A stretch of 7,707 nucleotides of DNA from Hyphomicrobiales bacterium (GTDB taxonomy: Bacteria > Pseudomonadota > Alphaproteobacteria > Rhizobiales > Devosiaceae): the NCBI GenBank assembly GCA_028290345.1, contig JAQGKB010000187.1, positions 1 to 7,707 of the forward strand, given 5' to 3'. The position numbers and the translations under genes are program-made. Of this stretch, positions 1 through 6,581 are shown one piece after another. Within the stretch, counting starts at the first letter, position 1. Each line of letters opens with the position of its first letter. The notes under the pieces are model-generated. The model ran no database searches and was not told the DNA's origin. It saw only the letters and a list, made by a program, of their open reading frames with translations.

Positions 1-669
1 TACGCGGAAAAGCTCGATCTGCTGCTGAAACTCAACGAGTCCGAACGGATCACCTGGAGTGGGAAGTTCCGGCCGGCGCTGGACAACGCGGAAATCGTGC
101 CGCGCCCCGACAACGGCAGGGTGACGATCTGGATCGGCACAGGTGGCAATCCGCAGTCCTCGATGCGGGCCGGCTACCTGGGGCTGCCGATTTCCTACGG
201 CATCATCGGCGGGGAAGCGGCGCATTTCGCTCCGCTGGCCGATCTTTACCGGCGCGCGGCGCAGCAGGCGCAATTGCCCGGCGCCGATATACGGGTCTCG
301 GTCGGGACCCACGGCTTCATCGGCGAAGACGCAGCGACAACACGCTCGTTCTGGTTCGAGCACTGGCACGCTGCGGTGGAGGAAGTCGGCAAGGTGCGCG
401 GCTTCAAGGCGCCGGGCTGGGAGCACTACGAGAAGCAGGCAACCGGGAAAGGTGCGTTGTTTGTTGGGGCGCCCGAAGAGATCGCCGAGCGCATGGTCGC
501 TTTCCAGAGGGCGATGGGTCATATGCGCCACTTCGTTCAGATGGACATCGGCCATGTCCCGCAGGCCGACCTGCTGCGCTCGATCGAACTGCTCGGCACC
601 AAGGTCAAACCCCTGGTCGATGCCGAACTCGGCCATACGCCAATGCTGAAGGAAACGAAAAATGCTTGA
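1..669 (+). CDS. LLM-class flavin-dependent monooxygenase, Atu2307-like (5' end missing)
   Basis: The C-terminal 222 residues of a luciferase-like (LLM) flavin-dependent oxidoreductase; the frame is open from base 1, so the gene starts outside the window. Family members are roughly 330-350 residues, so about a third is missing. Visible family signatures: W-S-G-K-F-R-P near residue 20, then PRPDNGR, an IWIGTGGNPQSS segment and RAGYLGLP at about 48-62, IIGG at about 65, GALFVGAPEEIAERM at about 150-165, and a tail with QMDIGHVP, IELLGTKVKPLV. These resemble the Atu2307/SP_0267 branch of the LLM family (from memory). LLM enzymes use reduced FMN or F420 to oxidise small organic substrates; no substrate can be named. 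A GTG at 97 could serve as a start, but coding clearly continues upstream of it. The stop overlaps the next gene's start, implying coupled translation. Confidence 0.88.
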   Translation, partial: YAEKLDLLLKLNESERITWSGKFRPALDNAEIVPRPDNGRVTIWIGTGGNPQSSMRAGYLGLPISYGIIGGEAAHFAPLADLYRRAAQQAQLPGADIRVSVGTHGFIGEDAATTRSFWFEHWHAAVEEVGKVRGFKAPGWEHYEKQATGKGALFVGAPEEIAERMVAFQRAMGHMRHFVQMDIGHVPQADLLRSIELLGTKVKPLVDAELGHTPMLKETKNA

Positions 670-1324
670 GAGAAAAGTGACGTCGGTCGGTATCCTCGGG
701 GCCGGCAAGGTCGGCACGGCGATCGCGCGGCAGGCGATTCGGGCGGGTTACTCCGTCGCCATCGCCACCGCCAAGCCGCCCGAGGACATCGCGCTGATCG
801 TCGAGTTCACCGCGCCCGGCGCAATCGCCACGACGGCCGAGGCGCTCATGCGCGACAGCGATCTGATCGTCATCGCCGTGCCACTCGCGAAATACAGGAC
901 GCTGGATGCATCCGGCCTTGCCGGAAAAGTCGCAATCGACGTGATGAACTATTGGGCGCCCACCGACGGCGCGATTGCGGATTTCGAGGGAGCGCGTTCC
1001 AGCAGCGAAGTCGTTCAACTGCATTTGCCGGAGACCCGGCTGGTCAGAACGCTGAACCACATCGGCTATCATGAGCTCGAGCAAAACGCGCTGGCGGCCG
1101 GACGGCCTGGGCGACAGGCATTGGCGATCGCGGCCAACGATGTGGCGGCGCGGCGTCTCGTGGCGGATTTCATCGACCAGTTGGGTTTTGATCCGGTCGA
1201 TGCCGGCCCACTCATCGCGGCCCGGGCCCTACAGGTAGGCTCTCCAGTTTTCGGAGCTCGGCTGGCCCGGTTCGAAATGGAGAACGCCCTTAGCTTCGGT
1301 ACCGTCGAGCTTATCCCCGTCTAG
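662..1324 (+). CDS. NAD(P)-binding F420-reductase-like oxidoreductase
   Basis: A 220-residue protein of the NADPH-dependent F420 reductase / pyrroline-5-carboxylate reductase-like Rossmann family. The dinucleotide-binding motif G13-A-G15-K-V-G18 sits in the first beta-alpha-beta unit. The second strand (SVAIATAKPP, 31-40) is followed by a DLIVIAVPL strand (67-75), DVMNYW (93-98) in the position of the family's D-x-x-N-P loop, and LVRTLNHIGYHEL (127-139). The start ATG lies inside the end of the monooxygenase gene (ATGCTTGA, 8-bp overlap), with AAGGA at 649-653 eight bases upstream. The pair probably works together, perhaps by supplying reduced cofactor. Most alphaproteobacteria are not known to make F420, so NADP(H) with a flavin or another acceptor is the safer reading. 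No membrane segment or signal peptide is seen. Confidence 0.85.
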   Translation: MLERKVTSVGILGAGKVGTAIARQAIRAGYSVAIATAKPPEDIALIVEFTAPGAIATTAEALMRDSDLIVIAVPLAKYRTLDASGLAGKVAIDVMNYWAPTDGAIADFEGARSSSEVVQLHLPETRLVRTLNHIGYHELEQNALAAGRPGRQALAIAANDVAARRLVADFIDQLGFDPVDAGPLIAARALQVGSPVFGARLARFEMENALSFGTVELIPV

Positions 1325-1342
1325 TGGAAAATCTTGTTCCAC
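1324..1342. repeat. Perfect 6-bp inverted repeat after the oxidoreductase stop
   Basis: GTGGAA (1324-1329) and TTCCAC (1337-1342) form a 6-bp stem with a 7-base loop, beginning on the last base of the TAG stop. No T-run follows on the plus strand, so this is at best a weak terminator or an RNA-end stabilising hairpin. Confidence 0.35.
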
Positions 1343-1374
1343 GGTGACTGTAACGCGAGAGCTCTAGAGAAGAT

Positions 1375-1408
1375 GGAGGGGCACGGCTTCGCACGAGCCA
1401 GCCCCTCC
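1375..1408. terminator. Candidate bidirectional stem-loop terminator between convergent genes
   Basis: GGAGGGGC (1375-1382) pairs perfectly with GCCCCTCC (1401-1408). Inside it GGCT (1385-1388) pairs with AGCC (1396-1399) around a 7-base loop. The hairpin lies between the convergent oxidoreductase and epoxide hydrolase genes, 17 bases past the hydrolase stop on the minus strand. The minus-strand sequence after the stem (ATCTTCTCT) is pyrimidine-rich but not a clean T-run; on the plus strand CCGATACTTTGG follows. Position and stem strength favour a shared terminator; the weak T-tract limits confidence. Confidence 0.5.
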
Positions 1409-1425
1409 CCGATACTTTGGAGCAG

Positions 1426-2571
1426 CTAGATCGAGGCGAAGAACGTCCTCACGTCGCCGATCCAGACTTCCGGCACCTCGAGTACGGCATAGTGGCCGCC
1501 GACGTCGAACTCGGTCCAACGTACGATGGTGTTGCCCTGCTCCCCGTAGCGGCGGATCGGTACTTCGTCGAAGCCGAAGACCGCAACGGCCGTCGGCACC
1601 CCAGAATTGGCCCGGGGCGCCCACGCGCTCGGATCGTGCGCGTTTTCGTAGTAGATCCTGATGGACGAGGCGGCCGTGTCGGTGAACCAGTAGATGAGGA
1701 AGTTGGTCAGGAATGCGTCGAGCGGCACCGCGTCCGGACGATCTCCGAAGCTGGTGAAAAGCTCGCTGATCCAGGCCAAAAGACCCGCCGGCGAATCCGA
1801 GAGGCCGTAGGCCAGCGCCTGCGGCCGGGTCGACTGCACTGCGTTGAAGCCGAAATGCTCGGCCATGAAGCGCTGCAGGCGCTGCAAGCGCGCCTTCTCG
1901 CGGTCGTTGAAGGTGGCGATGTCCTCGGGTGCGATCGGGCCCATCGGGATGAAACCCATCGTCGCCGCATTGAGATGCACGCCGAGCACCTTTTCCGGGG
2001 CCAGCCGGGCGATCTCGGGCCCAATGATGGCGCCTGCATCGCCGCCCTGAATTCCGAACCGGGGATAGCCAAGGCGGTCCATCAGTTCGATGAAGGCGTT
2101 GGCCATCCGGCCATTGTTCCAGCCCTTGTCGCGGGTCGGACCCGAGAACCCGAAGCCGGGCAGCGACGGGACAACGACGTCGAATGCTTCCTGGGCATTG
2201 CCCCCGTGAGCGACAGGGTTGGTGAGCGCGTCGATGACCCCGAGGAACTCGACGATCGAACCGGGCCAGCCGTGGATCAAGAGCAGCGGCGTGGCCTTCG
2301 CCTCGGGCGACTTGACGTGGATGAAGTGGACGGTCTGCCCATCGATCTCGGTCATGAACTGGGGAAACTGGTTGATCGCGGCCTCTTCGACTCGCCAGTC
2401 ATAGCGGCCGAGCAGGCGATCGATTGCGCGCTTCACATAGGCGTTCGTCGGCCCGTAGTTCCAGTTGTCGCTCTCGACTTCGCTTGGCATCACGGTTCGG
2501 GCGAGCCGGTCCTTGAGGTCGGCGAGCTTGGCATCGGAAACGTTGATCTTGAAGGTGGTGATGGTGGACAT
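1426..2571 (-). CDS. EHN-type epoxide hydrolase (alpha/beta-hydrolase fold)
   Basis: A 381-residue cytosolic epoxide hydrolase of the microsomal/Aspergillus-type family, which opens epoxides to vicinal diols through a covalent Asp ester. The N-terminal EHN domain (about 1-105, FKINVSDAKLADLKDRLA and NWNYG) is followed by the hydrolase core. Expected residues: oxyanion HGWPGS (100-105), nucleophile D178 in GGDAG (176-180), cap-domain tyrosine at Y307 or Y308 (RIYYEN), acid D335 (FGFDE), and base H360 in GGHYAVLEVPE. Length matches the family (about 380-400). An alanine follows the nucleophile, where many relatives have Trp. ATG at 2571 has GGGAG at 2578-2582, six bases away. No signal peptide is seen. 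It lies 75 bp downstream of, and on the same strand as, the AraC-type regulator, which may control it. The natural substrate is unknown. Confidence 0.92.
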   Translation of the reverse strand: MSTITTFKINVSDAKLADLKDRLARTVMPSEVESDNWNYGPTNAYVKRAIDRLLGRYDWRVEEAAINQFPQFMTEIDGQTVHFIHVKSPEAKATPLLLIHGWPGSIVEFLGVIDALTNPVAHGGNAQEAFDVVVPSLPGFGFSGPTRDKGWNNGRMANAFIELMDRLGYPRFGIQGGDAGAIIGPEIARLAPEKVLGVHLNAATMGFIPMGPIAPEDIATFNDREKARLQRLQRFMAEHFGFNAVQSTRPQALAYGLSDSPAGLLAWISELFTSFGDRPDAVPLDAFLTNFLIYWFTDTAASSIRIYYENAHDPSAWAPRANSGVPTAVAVFGFDEVPIRRYGEQGNTIVRWTEFDVGGHYAVLEVPEVWIGDVRTFFASI

Positions 2572-2646
2572 TTCGCGCTCCCATAGGGGTTGATGTCCTG
2601 AAGGTACCGAGCACGCCTCCGCCAGGATTGAAGAAATCCGACAACT

Positions 2647-3321
2647 TCAGATCGGAGCTTCTCGCGCGATTTGCCCGGGCGTTTGTCCCATGATGGCTCG
2701 GAGCGAATTGATCATGTGCGCCTGGTCGGCGTAGCCGAGAGCGAACGCCACGTCGACGGCCGGACGCCCCATCCTGAGCAGCGCCACTGCCTTCTGTGCC
2801 CGCTCAATCACCGTGAACGACTTGTAGGTCAAGCCGGTGGTCCTGAGGAAATGCCGCTGCAGGGTGCGCTCCGACATCGCCTTGGGCTGCCCTTCCAGCA
2901 CCGCCGCGACGATATCGTTGCTTTCGACGATGCCCGCCCGAACCAGATGTTCGACGAAAACGTCGGCATTCTCGAACGTCGGGACTTCGCGCACATCGGT
3001 GCCGATCCAGAAATTGCGGCTGCCGAACTTTTCAAGCAACACGCCTTCGTCCCGCATTACCTCGCCGGGCATCAGCGGCATGAAAGCGCTTGGCTTGAAT
3101 GAGATCACCAGCGTCTCGTCGCCCGGCAAATGCTCATAGACCACGGCTCGGGTGGTCAGCCCTGTCCGTAGCACCTGCACGTTCTCGCCACGCTTCAGGA
3201 TCGCAATATCCCAGCATCCATCTGGCTGCATCAGGGTCGCGCCGGCCGCCGTGAACTGGATCGAGGCGATGCTCTCGACATAGGGCGAAACCACCGGCCG
3301 CGTCTTCTGGATATAGTCCAT
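2647..3321 (-). CDS. AraC/XylS-family transcriptional regulator
   Basis: A 224-residue regulator. The C-terminal part is an AraC-type double helix-turn-helix: first HTH around SERTLQRHFLRTTG (150-163), second around AVDVAFALGYADQAHMINSL (188-207), ending in the family signature MGQTPGQIAR (211-220). The N-terminal about 130 residues begin with MQPDGCWDIAI (31-41) and resemble the compact N-terminal domain of short AraC regulators that sense small ligands; no ligand can be inferred. ATG at 3321 is the only usable start, because an in-frame TAG lies four codons upstream. No Shine-Dalgarno sequence is evident, so translation may be weak or leaderless. A 7-bp direct repeat spaced 20 bp lies just upstream and could be its own operator. 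The epoxide hydrolase gene downstream is the obvious target. Confidence 0.9.
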   Translation of the reverse strand: MDYIQKTRPVVSPYVESIASIQFTAAGATLMQPDGCWDIAILKRGENVQVLRTGLTTRAVVYEHLPGDETLVISFKPSAFMPLMPGEVMRDEGVLLEKFGSRNFWIGTDVREVPTFENADVFVEHLVRAGIVESNDIVAAVLEGQPKAMSERTLQRHFLRTTGLTYKSFTVIERAQKAVALLRMGRPAVDVAFALGYADQAHMINSLRAIMGQTPGQIAREAPI

Positions 3322-3337
3322 CGGGACAGTCTAGCAG

Positions 3338-3364
3338 CTTGAGCAATGGCGTATAGACTTGAGC
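3338..3364 (-). promoter_or_regulatory. Candidate AraC-type operator: direct repeat upstream of the regulator
   Basis: CTTGAGC occurs at 3338-3344 and again at 3358-3364 (GCTCAAG twice on the minus strand), 20 bp start to start, about two helical turns. The repeats lie 17-43 bases upstream of the AraC-type start codon. Known AraC-family sites are often direct repeats spaced about 21 bp. A possible minus-strand -10 element (CTATAC) lies between the repeats, with no good -35. Autoregulation is inferred. Confidence 0.35.
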
Positions 3365-3400
3365 CTAGCGGCCTTTACATTCCTTCCGCGCCAAGCGCAC

Positions 3401-3429
3401 GGTCAGCCAGGCATGACACCTTGCCGACC
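3401..3429. repeat. Inverted repeat in the gap after the exported hydrolase
   Basis: GGTCAGC (3401-3407) pairs with GCCGACC (3423-3429) with one G-U pair, and an inner AGG/CCT pairing is possible. It lies about 20 bases past the minus-strand stop of the exported hydrolase and upstream of the AraC-type gene. No T-run follows on either strand, so a terminator role is only possible. Apart from this and the direct repeat, I see nothing else in the 127-bp gap. Confidence 0.25.
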
Positions 3430-3448
3430 ATTGCAAGCGTTCACCGGC

Positions 3449-4372
3449 CTATTGCGCGACCGGCTTGGCCGCGTCGAGGAAGGGAAGGACCGTATCGGCC
3501 AGCTTGGGATCGGAGAAGATGCCGTAGTGTGTTGTGCTCGGCAGCACGGCGAAGCGGTTGGGCATCATCCCTGAGCCATCCCACATGCCGTCCTTCTGAC
3601 CGCCGCCCAGCAGCTCGAAGAATTTTGTGGCGTGCTGGATGCGCACCGCATCGTAATCACCCACCACCAGCAACGTCGGGGACTTGATTGAGGGGATTGC
3701 GGCCGACCAGTCATAGTCCTTGCCTATCATGCCGCCGAGCTGATCGAGCAGCTTTGGCCAGTTGTTCGGATCAGGCGCCACTTGCACATTCATCTGGTAC
3801 ATAGGGGTCTGCTTCATCGGCTCGGCCAGCTGGCTGCTCATCTGCTTCATGCCCTGCTGATTGTAGTCGTGCCATCCGGCAAAAGCATAGGGCGTCGAGA
3901 CCAGCACGAGTCTATCCACCACCTCGGGGTGATCGATGGCGGTGCGCAGGGCAACGCCGCCGCCGAGCGAATAGCCCATGATATCGGCCTTGTCGCAGCC
4001 GAGAAATTTGACCAGCCCCGCGATATCGCCGGCCATTGCCTCGAAGCTCATCGGGCGGTCGAAAGGCAGCGTGCGGCCATGCGCCTGCAGATCGACGCCG
4101 ATCACCTGATGCGTCTTGGCAAGCTCGGTCAGCACCGGACCGAGCATCTCGATGGCACCGAGGCCACCGTGCAGCAGAATCAGCGGCTTACCGGTGCCGT
4201 AGACGGCATAGTAGACTTCGACGCCGTTGACGGGGGCATAGCCGGATTTGGAGGAAGGGGGCAACATTTGCGATCCTTGCGATTGGGCCGGTTCCGCGGC
4301 CTGGGAAGTCGCCGCGATGGCGAGGGAAACGGAGGCGAGCGTGGCGAGATAAAGGAAACTGCGTTTGAGCAT
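3449..4372 (-). CDS. Exported alpha/beta hydrolase
   Basis: A 307-residue alpha/beta-fold hydrolase with a Sec-type signal peptide: MLKRS, hydrophobic FLYLATLASVSLAIA, then a likely cleavage site TSQA|AEP at about residue 25. It should act in the periplasm or outside the cell. Core motifs (numbered from this start): oxyanion HGG (68-70), GVDLQAHGRT (92-101), nucleophile elbow GYSLGG (133-138, Ser135), acid Asp241 in VVGDYDAV, and His282 in STTHYGI. It most resembles general alpha/beta hydrolases (esterase, lactonase or C-C hydrolase); the substrate is unknown. An ATG five codons upstream (4387) keeps the frame open, but the Shine-Dalgarno AGGAGA lies between the two ATGs, so 4372 is preferred. 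It is last in the minus-strand cluster, 120 bp after SRPBCC 2, and may be co-transcribed; no terminator is evident in that gap. Confidence 0.88.
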   Translation of the reverse strand: MLKRSFLYLATLASVSLAIAATSQAAEPAQSQGSQMLPPSSKSGYAPVNGVEVYYAVYGTGKPLILLHGGLGAIEMLGPVLTELAKTHQVIGVDLQAHGRTLPFDRPMSFEAMAGDIAGLVKFLGCDKADIMGYSLGGGVALRTAIDHPEVVDRLVLVSTPYAFAGWHDYNQQGMKQMSSQLAEPMKQTPMYQMNVQVAPDPNNWPKLLDQLGGMIGKDYDWSAAIPSIKSPTLLVVGDYDAVRIQHATKFFELLGGGQKDGMWDGSGMMPNRFAVLPSTTHYGIFSDPKLADTVLPFLDAAKPVAQ

Positions 4373-4378
4373 CGTCGA

Positions 4379-4384
4379 TCTCCT
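4379..4384 (-). promoter_or_regulatory. Ribosome binding site fixing the exported hydrolase start
   Basis: AGGAGA on the minus strand, six bases upstream of the ATG at 4372. It falls within codons 2-3 of the longer open frame from 4387, so the shorter protein, with a cleaner signal peptide (MLKRS), is favoured. Confidence 0.7.
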
Positions 4385-4492
4385 CATAATTGCTGCCGGA
4401 CGGCTCAGGCCTCCAGTCCGCTTTCGGCATAACTGGCCCGCCGTCCCGCTGGTGTGGGCCCTCCAAATTCAAGCTCTGGCGCCGGTGTGTGG

Positions 4493-5020
4493 CTATGTGC
4501 CGGATTGCGGCATCTCGCTTCCAAGCTGCCGGATGTGCTCGGCCAGCTTGTCCAAACTCTCATTGGTGCCGGCGGCAAAGCCGCGGCGCACGACGCGATC
4601 GCGTTCCTCGAAGTTCTTGAATTCCGCCCGAATGGTCACGGTAGTTTTCCCGTCTGCCTCGGCGAAAGTGATCGTGCGCACAAAGCTCGGCGGCGGGTTG
4701 TCGCCCCAGATCTCGCCCTCCGCCCTGGCATTGCGGTAGACGATCCGCTCGGGCGGGATGACTTCAAGGTACTCGGATTCGACCGGATACTGGGTCCCGT
4801 CCGGCCCCCGCATCACATGGCTCCAGCGTCCGCCTGGCCGAACATCCATCTTGCACACCGGGTTGGTGTAGCCCTCCGGGCCCCACCACTGAGCAACATG
4901 GTAGGGATCGGTCCAGAGCTTCCAGACCAGCACCCGGGGCGCAGCGAGCACGCGCGTGATGGTTAGAGTGGGCTGGTCCGCCGGCAAGTCGGGCGGCAGG
5001 TATGCCCCTGAAAAATCCAT
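4493..5020 (-). CDS. SRPBCC / AHSA1-like START-fold protein (copy 2)
   Basis: A 175-residue protein of the SRPBCC superfamily, AHSA1-like (activator of Hsp90 ATPase C-terminal-like) branch. Signatures: TLTITRVLAAPRVLVW (18-33), the W-x-DP-x-x-x-x-x-WWGPEGY block (36-51), DVRPGGRW (59-66), EYLEVIPPERIVY (83-95) and FVRTITFAEADGKTTVTI (113-130). The C-terminal helix (RGFAAGTNESLDKLAEHI) closes the hydrophobic cavity. Such proteins bind small hydrophobic ligands, and bacterial copies next to ArsR genes are common, but their biochemical role is mostly unknown. It is clearly paralogous to copy 1 (shared WWGP-x-GY, EYLE-[VI]-[VI]-PPER and DGK-T). ATG at 5020 has GGGAG at 5028-5032, seven bases away. 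It follows the cytosolic hydrolase by 24 bp, so co-transcription is likely. Confidence 0.9.
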   Translation of the reverse strand: MDFSGAYLPPDLPADQPTLTITRVLAAPRVLVWKLWTDPYHVAQWWGPEGYTNPVCKMDVRPGGRWSHVMRGPDGTQYPVESEYLEVIPPERIVYRNARAEGEIWGDNPPPSFVRTITFAEADGKTTVTIRAEFKNFEERDRVVRRGFAAGTNESLDKLAEHIRQLGSEMPQSGT

Positions 5021-5044
5021 GTTAAATCTCCCGGATCGCCAACT

Positions 5045-5842
5045 TCAGGCGGCAAAGAACTCTGCGAGCACCGGCGCCAATGCCTCGGGCTTGACCATGT
5101 GGTTCTGTCCATCGAGCACCGCGTGACGGGCATTGGGCAAAGCAGCGGCGATCGCCTTCTGGGCGTTGCGCATCCAGGCATCGCTCTTGCCGCCAGCGAT
5201 AATTTTGGCCGGCATGGTCACCGCGTTCCACTGCCCGGCCGGAATGGGCTTGCCAGTTTGCAGGGACGCGGTCAGAGCGGCGTCATAAACCAGGGTCGGC
5301 GCGACCTGCTGCAGCTTCTTCCACATCGGCATGAACTGCATCATGAACACCGCATAAGCCGGGATGCCGACCGCGGCTCGCATGAAATGCTTCACCGCCG
5401 CGCCTCGCCGCCCGGCGGCCACCAGGGCAGACAACTTGCTCGAGTAGTTGCTGACGACGGGCTTGCGGGTACCGTCGAGGATGAACGGGGCCTCATAGAC
5501 GACGAGCTTGGCCACCCCTTTGCAGCGATTTGCGGCCTCGAGCGCCAGCGCCCCGCCGGACGAGATGCCGTAGAGCAGCACCGAGCCGCCGGCTGCAGCG
5601 ATCAGCGCCTGCAGATCCTCGACCTCGCGCTCGATAGCGTAGGGCCTTGTGTCCCCGCTCTCGCCCCGCCCACGCCGGTCATAGGCATAGACCGTGAAGC
5701 GGTCCTTGAGTTGCTCGGCCAGCGGCAGCGCCGGGCCAAAGCCGCGATAGCAGAGCGCGCCATCGACAAGGATCAGTGCCGGGCCGCTACCCAGAGTTTC
5801 ATAGGCAATGATCGTTCCGTCCGTCGAGGTCACGGTGCTCAT
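5045..5842 (-). CDS. Cytosolic alpha/beta hydrolase
   Basis: A 265-residue alpha/beta hydrolase without a signal peptide. Seen: LILVDGALCYRGFGP (23-37; VDG sits where relatives often have HG), YAYDRRGRGESG (52-63), nucleophile elbow GISSGG (92-97, Ser94), a probable acid at Asp221 (GGKSDAW) and His248 (GQNHMV). The segment between about 120 and 200 is a helical cap. The fold supports ester, lactone or C-C hydrolysis; the substrate is not known. The open frame extends upstream to 5929, but that part overlaps the end of SRPBCC 1. The ATG at 5842 has AAGGGAGA six bases upstream and begins a natural sequence (MSTVTSTDGT), so it is chosen. It sits between the two SRPBCC genes with gaps of 22 and 24 bp, a tight operon. 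Confidence 0.9.
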   Translation of the reverse strand: MSTVTSTDGTIIAYETLGSGPALILVDGALCYRGFGPALPLAEQLKDRFTVYAYDRRGRGESGDTRPYAIEREVEDLQALIAAAGGSVLLYGISSGGALALEAANRCKGVAKLVVYEAPFILDGTRKPVVSNYSSKLSALVAAGRRGAAVKHFMRAAVGIPAYAVFMMQFMPMWKKLQQVAPTLVYDAALTASLQTGKPIPAGQWNAVTMPAKIIAGGKSDAWMRNAQKAIAAALPNARHAVLDGQNHMVKPEALAPVLAEFFAA

Positions 5843-5847
5843 GGCAG

Positions 5848-5855
5848 TCTCCCTT
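5848..5855 (-). promoter_or_regulatory. Ribosome binding site fixing the cytosolic hydrolase start
   Basis: AAGGGAGA on the minus strand, six bases upstream of the ATG at 5842. It places the start after the SRPBCC 1 stop rather than at the upstream in-frame ATG at 5929. Confidence 0.75.
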
Positions 5856-5864
5856 GTGATTGGC

Positions 5865-6377
5865 TTAGTTTTTGGCCTGGAGGTCTTCGAGCATCGCGTC
5901 GAGGCGCTCAAAGCCCTGGCGCACGCCATGCTCCATGTCGGATGCGAGCATGCCGTCGCGTTCGGCGGCCGTATCGAAGCGGGAGACCACGCTGTAGATC
6001 GTCTTGCCGTCGACTTCCGTCAGCGTCAGGCTATCGACGGCGAACTTGCCGTCGAACATGCCTTCCACGCCGAACGTCTGCACCAGCCGTTCCGGCGGCA
6101 CGATCTCCAGATATTCGCCGATGAAGTTGAACACACGTCCGTCGGGCGGGCGCGATTCGATCTTCCACTTGCCGCCAACGCGGAAATCGAACTCCTTTAC
6201 GGTGTTGTCATAGCCGTGAGGACCCCACCAACGGATCAGGTGCTCGGGCTCCGAAACCATCTTCCAGACAAGCGCCCTGGGCGCCTTGAGCGTGCGGGTG
6301 ATGACGACGGTCGGCTCGCTGGCCGAGGGTTCGATGCGCAGATCGTCCGATTTCTTGGCGGTCTCAAGCGTGGTCAT
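5865..6377 (-). CDS. SRPBCC / AHSA1-like START-fold protein (copy 1)
   Basis: A 170-residue AHSA1-like SRPBCC protein. Motifs: TVVITRTLKAPRALVWK (23-39), EPEHLIRWWGPHGY (43-56), DFRVGGKWKI (64-73), GEYLEIVPPERLV (87-99), a strand pair around SLTLTEVDGKTIYSVVSRF (116-134) and a closing helix (HGVRQGFERLDAMLEDLQ). The fold forms a hydrophobic ligand cavity; the ligand is unknown. The frame is open upstream to 6512, but the extra 45 residues look like the C-terminus of an ArsR protein. GAGGAGG at 6386-6392 lies eight bases before the ATG at 6377, which is chosen. Bacterial genes of this type often follow an ArsR repressor, as here. Copy 1 differs from copy 2 at many positions, so the duplication is not recent. 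Confidence 0.9.
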   Translation of the reverse strand: MTTLETAKKSDDLRIEPSASEPTVVITRTLKAPRALVWKMVSEPEHLIRWWGPHGYDNTVKEFDFRVGGKWKIESRPPDGRVFNFIGEYLEIVPPERLVQTFGVEGMFDGKFAVDSLTLTEVDGKTIYSVVSRFDTAAERDGMLASDMEHGVRQGFERLDAMLEDLQAKN

Positions 6378-6475
6378 TTTCTCGTCCTCCTCGTGAAGAT
6401 GTTGAACATGGGTCTGGAGCCGCGTCAGGCTCTCGTCCCAGAATAGAAAACATGTCCGGAGCCAATCGGCTCGCC
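6378..6475 (-). pseudogene. Remnant of a second arsR gene (3' end only)
   Basis: Read on the minus strand in frame with SRPBCC 1, this gives ADWLRTCFLFWDESLTRL then QTHVQHLHEEDEK. The end of the intact ArsR reads AGWLEDYRRFWDESLDRL then ENYLEVLQKGD. The shared W-L, F-W-D-E-S-L and R-L residues line up without gaps. At the DNA level 6426-6443 is identical to 6645-6662 (18 bp), and flanking matches keep the same 219-bp offset (73 codons). No HTH part or start codon survives, and the original stop appears lost. The GAGGAGG ribosome site of SRPBCC 1 lies within it. The rest of the gap, 6476-6581, shows only a GC-rich inverted repeat (CCGCCC 6552-6557 / GGGCGG 6576-6581). An alternative is chance retention of a common ArsR tail motif, but the DNA match argues for duplication. 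Confidence 0.6.
6386..6392 (-). promoter_or_regulatory. Ribosome binding site fixing the SRPBCC 1 start
   Basis: GAGGAGG on the minus strand, eight bases upstream of the ATG at 6377. It supports the 170-residue protein over the 215-residue open frame that includes the ArsR-like tail. Confidence 0.7.
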
Positions 6476-6581
6476 CCTGCCGCTGCCTTTGCTTCGCCCT
6501 GCGCCGTGCCACCAGTAGTCGAAAGAAGATGACGTTGCTGTTGCGCGTGGCCCGCCCTCCGCGCGTGGGCTCGGTGGGCGG

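Noticed and set aside
605..1084. 159-codon minus-strand open frame under the F420-reductase-like gene
   Set aside because: Antisense to a gene with a clear Rossmann motif and coupled start; no ribosome site or domain seen.
1417..2586. 389-codon plus-strand open frame opposite the epoxide hydrolase
   Set aside because: It is the mirror of a high-GC gene; its translation is rich in Arg, Gly, Asp and Val with no recognisable motif, while the minus strand carries all the catalytic motifs.
4373..4492. Terminator in the 120-bp gap between SRPBCC 2 and the exported hydrolase
   Set aside because: Only short GC stems (GGCCC/GGGCC) without T-runs; no convincing terminator or promoter, so the operon may continue.
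5843..5929. N-terminal extension of the cytosolic hydrolase to the ATG at 5929
   Set aside because: It overlaps the end of SRPBCC 1, and a good ribosome site precedes the ATG at 5842.
5099..6124. 341-codon plus-strand open frame opposite the hydrolase and SRPBCC 1
   Set aside because: It spans two well-supported minus-strand genes, has low-complexity Arg-rich composition and no family resemblance.
6552..6581. CCGCCC / GGGCGG inverted repeat after arsR as a terminator
   Set aside because: Six-base stem with an 18-base loop and no following T-run on the minus strand; read-through into SRPBCC 1 is more likely.
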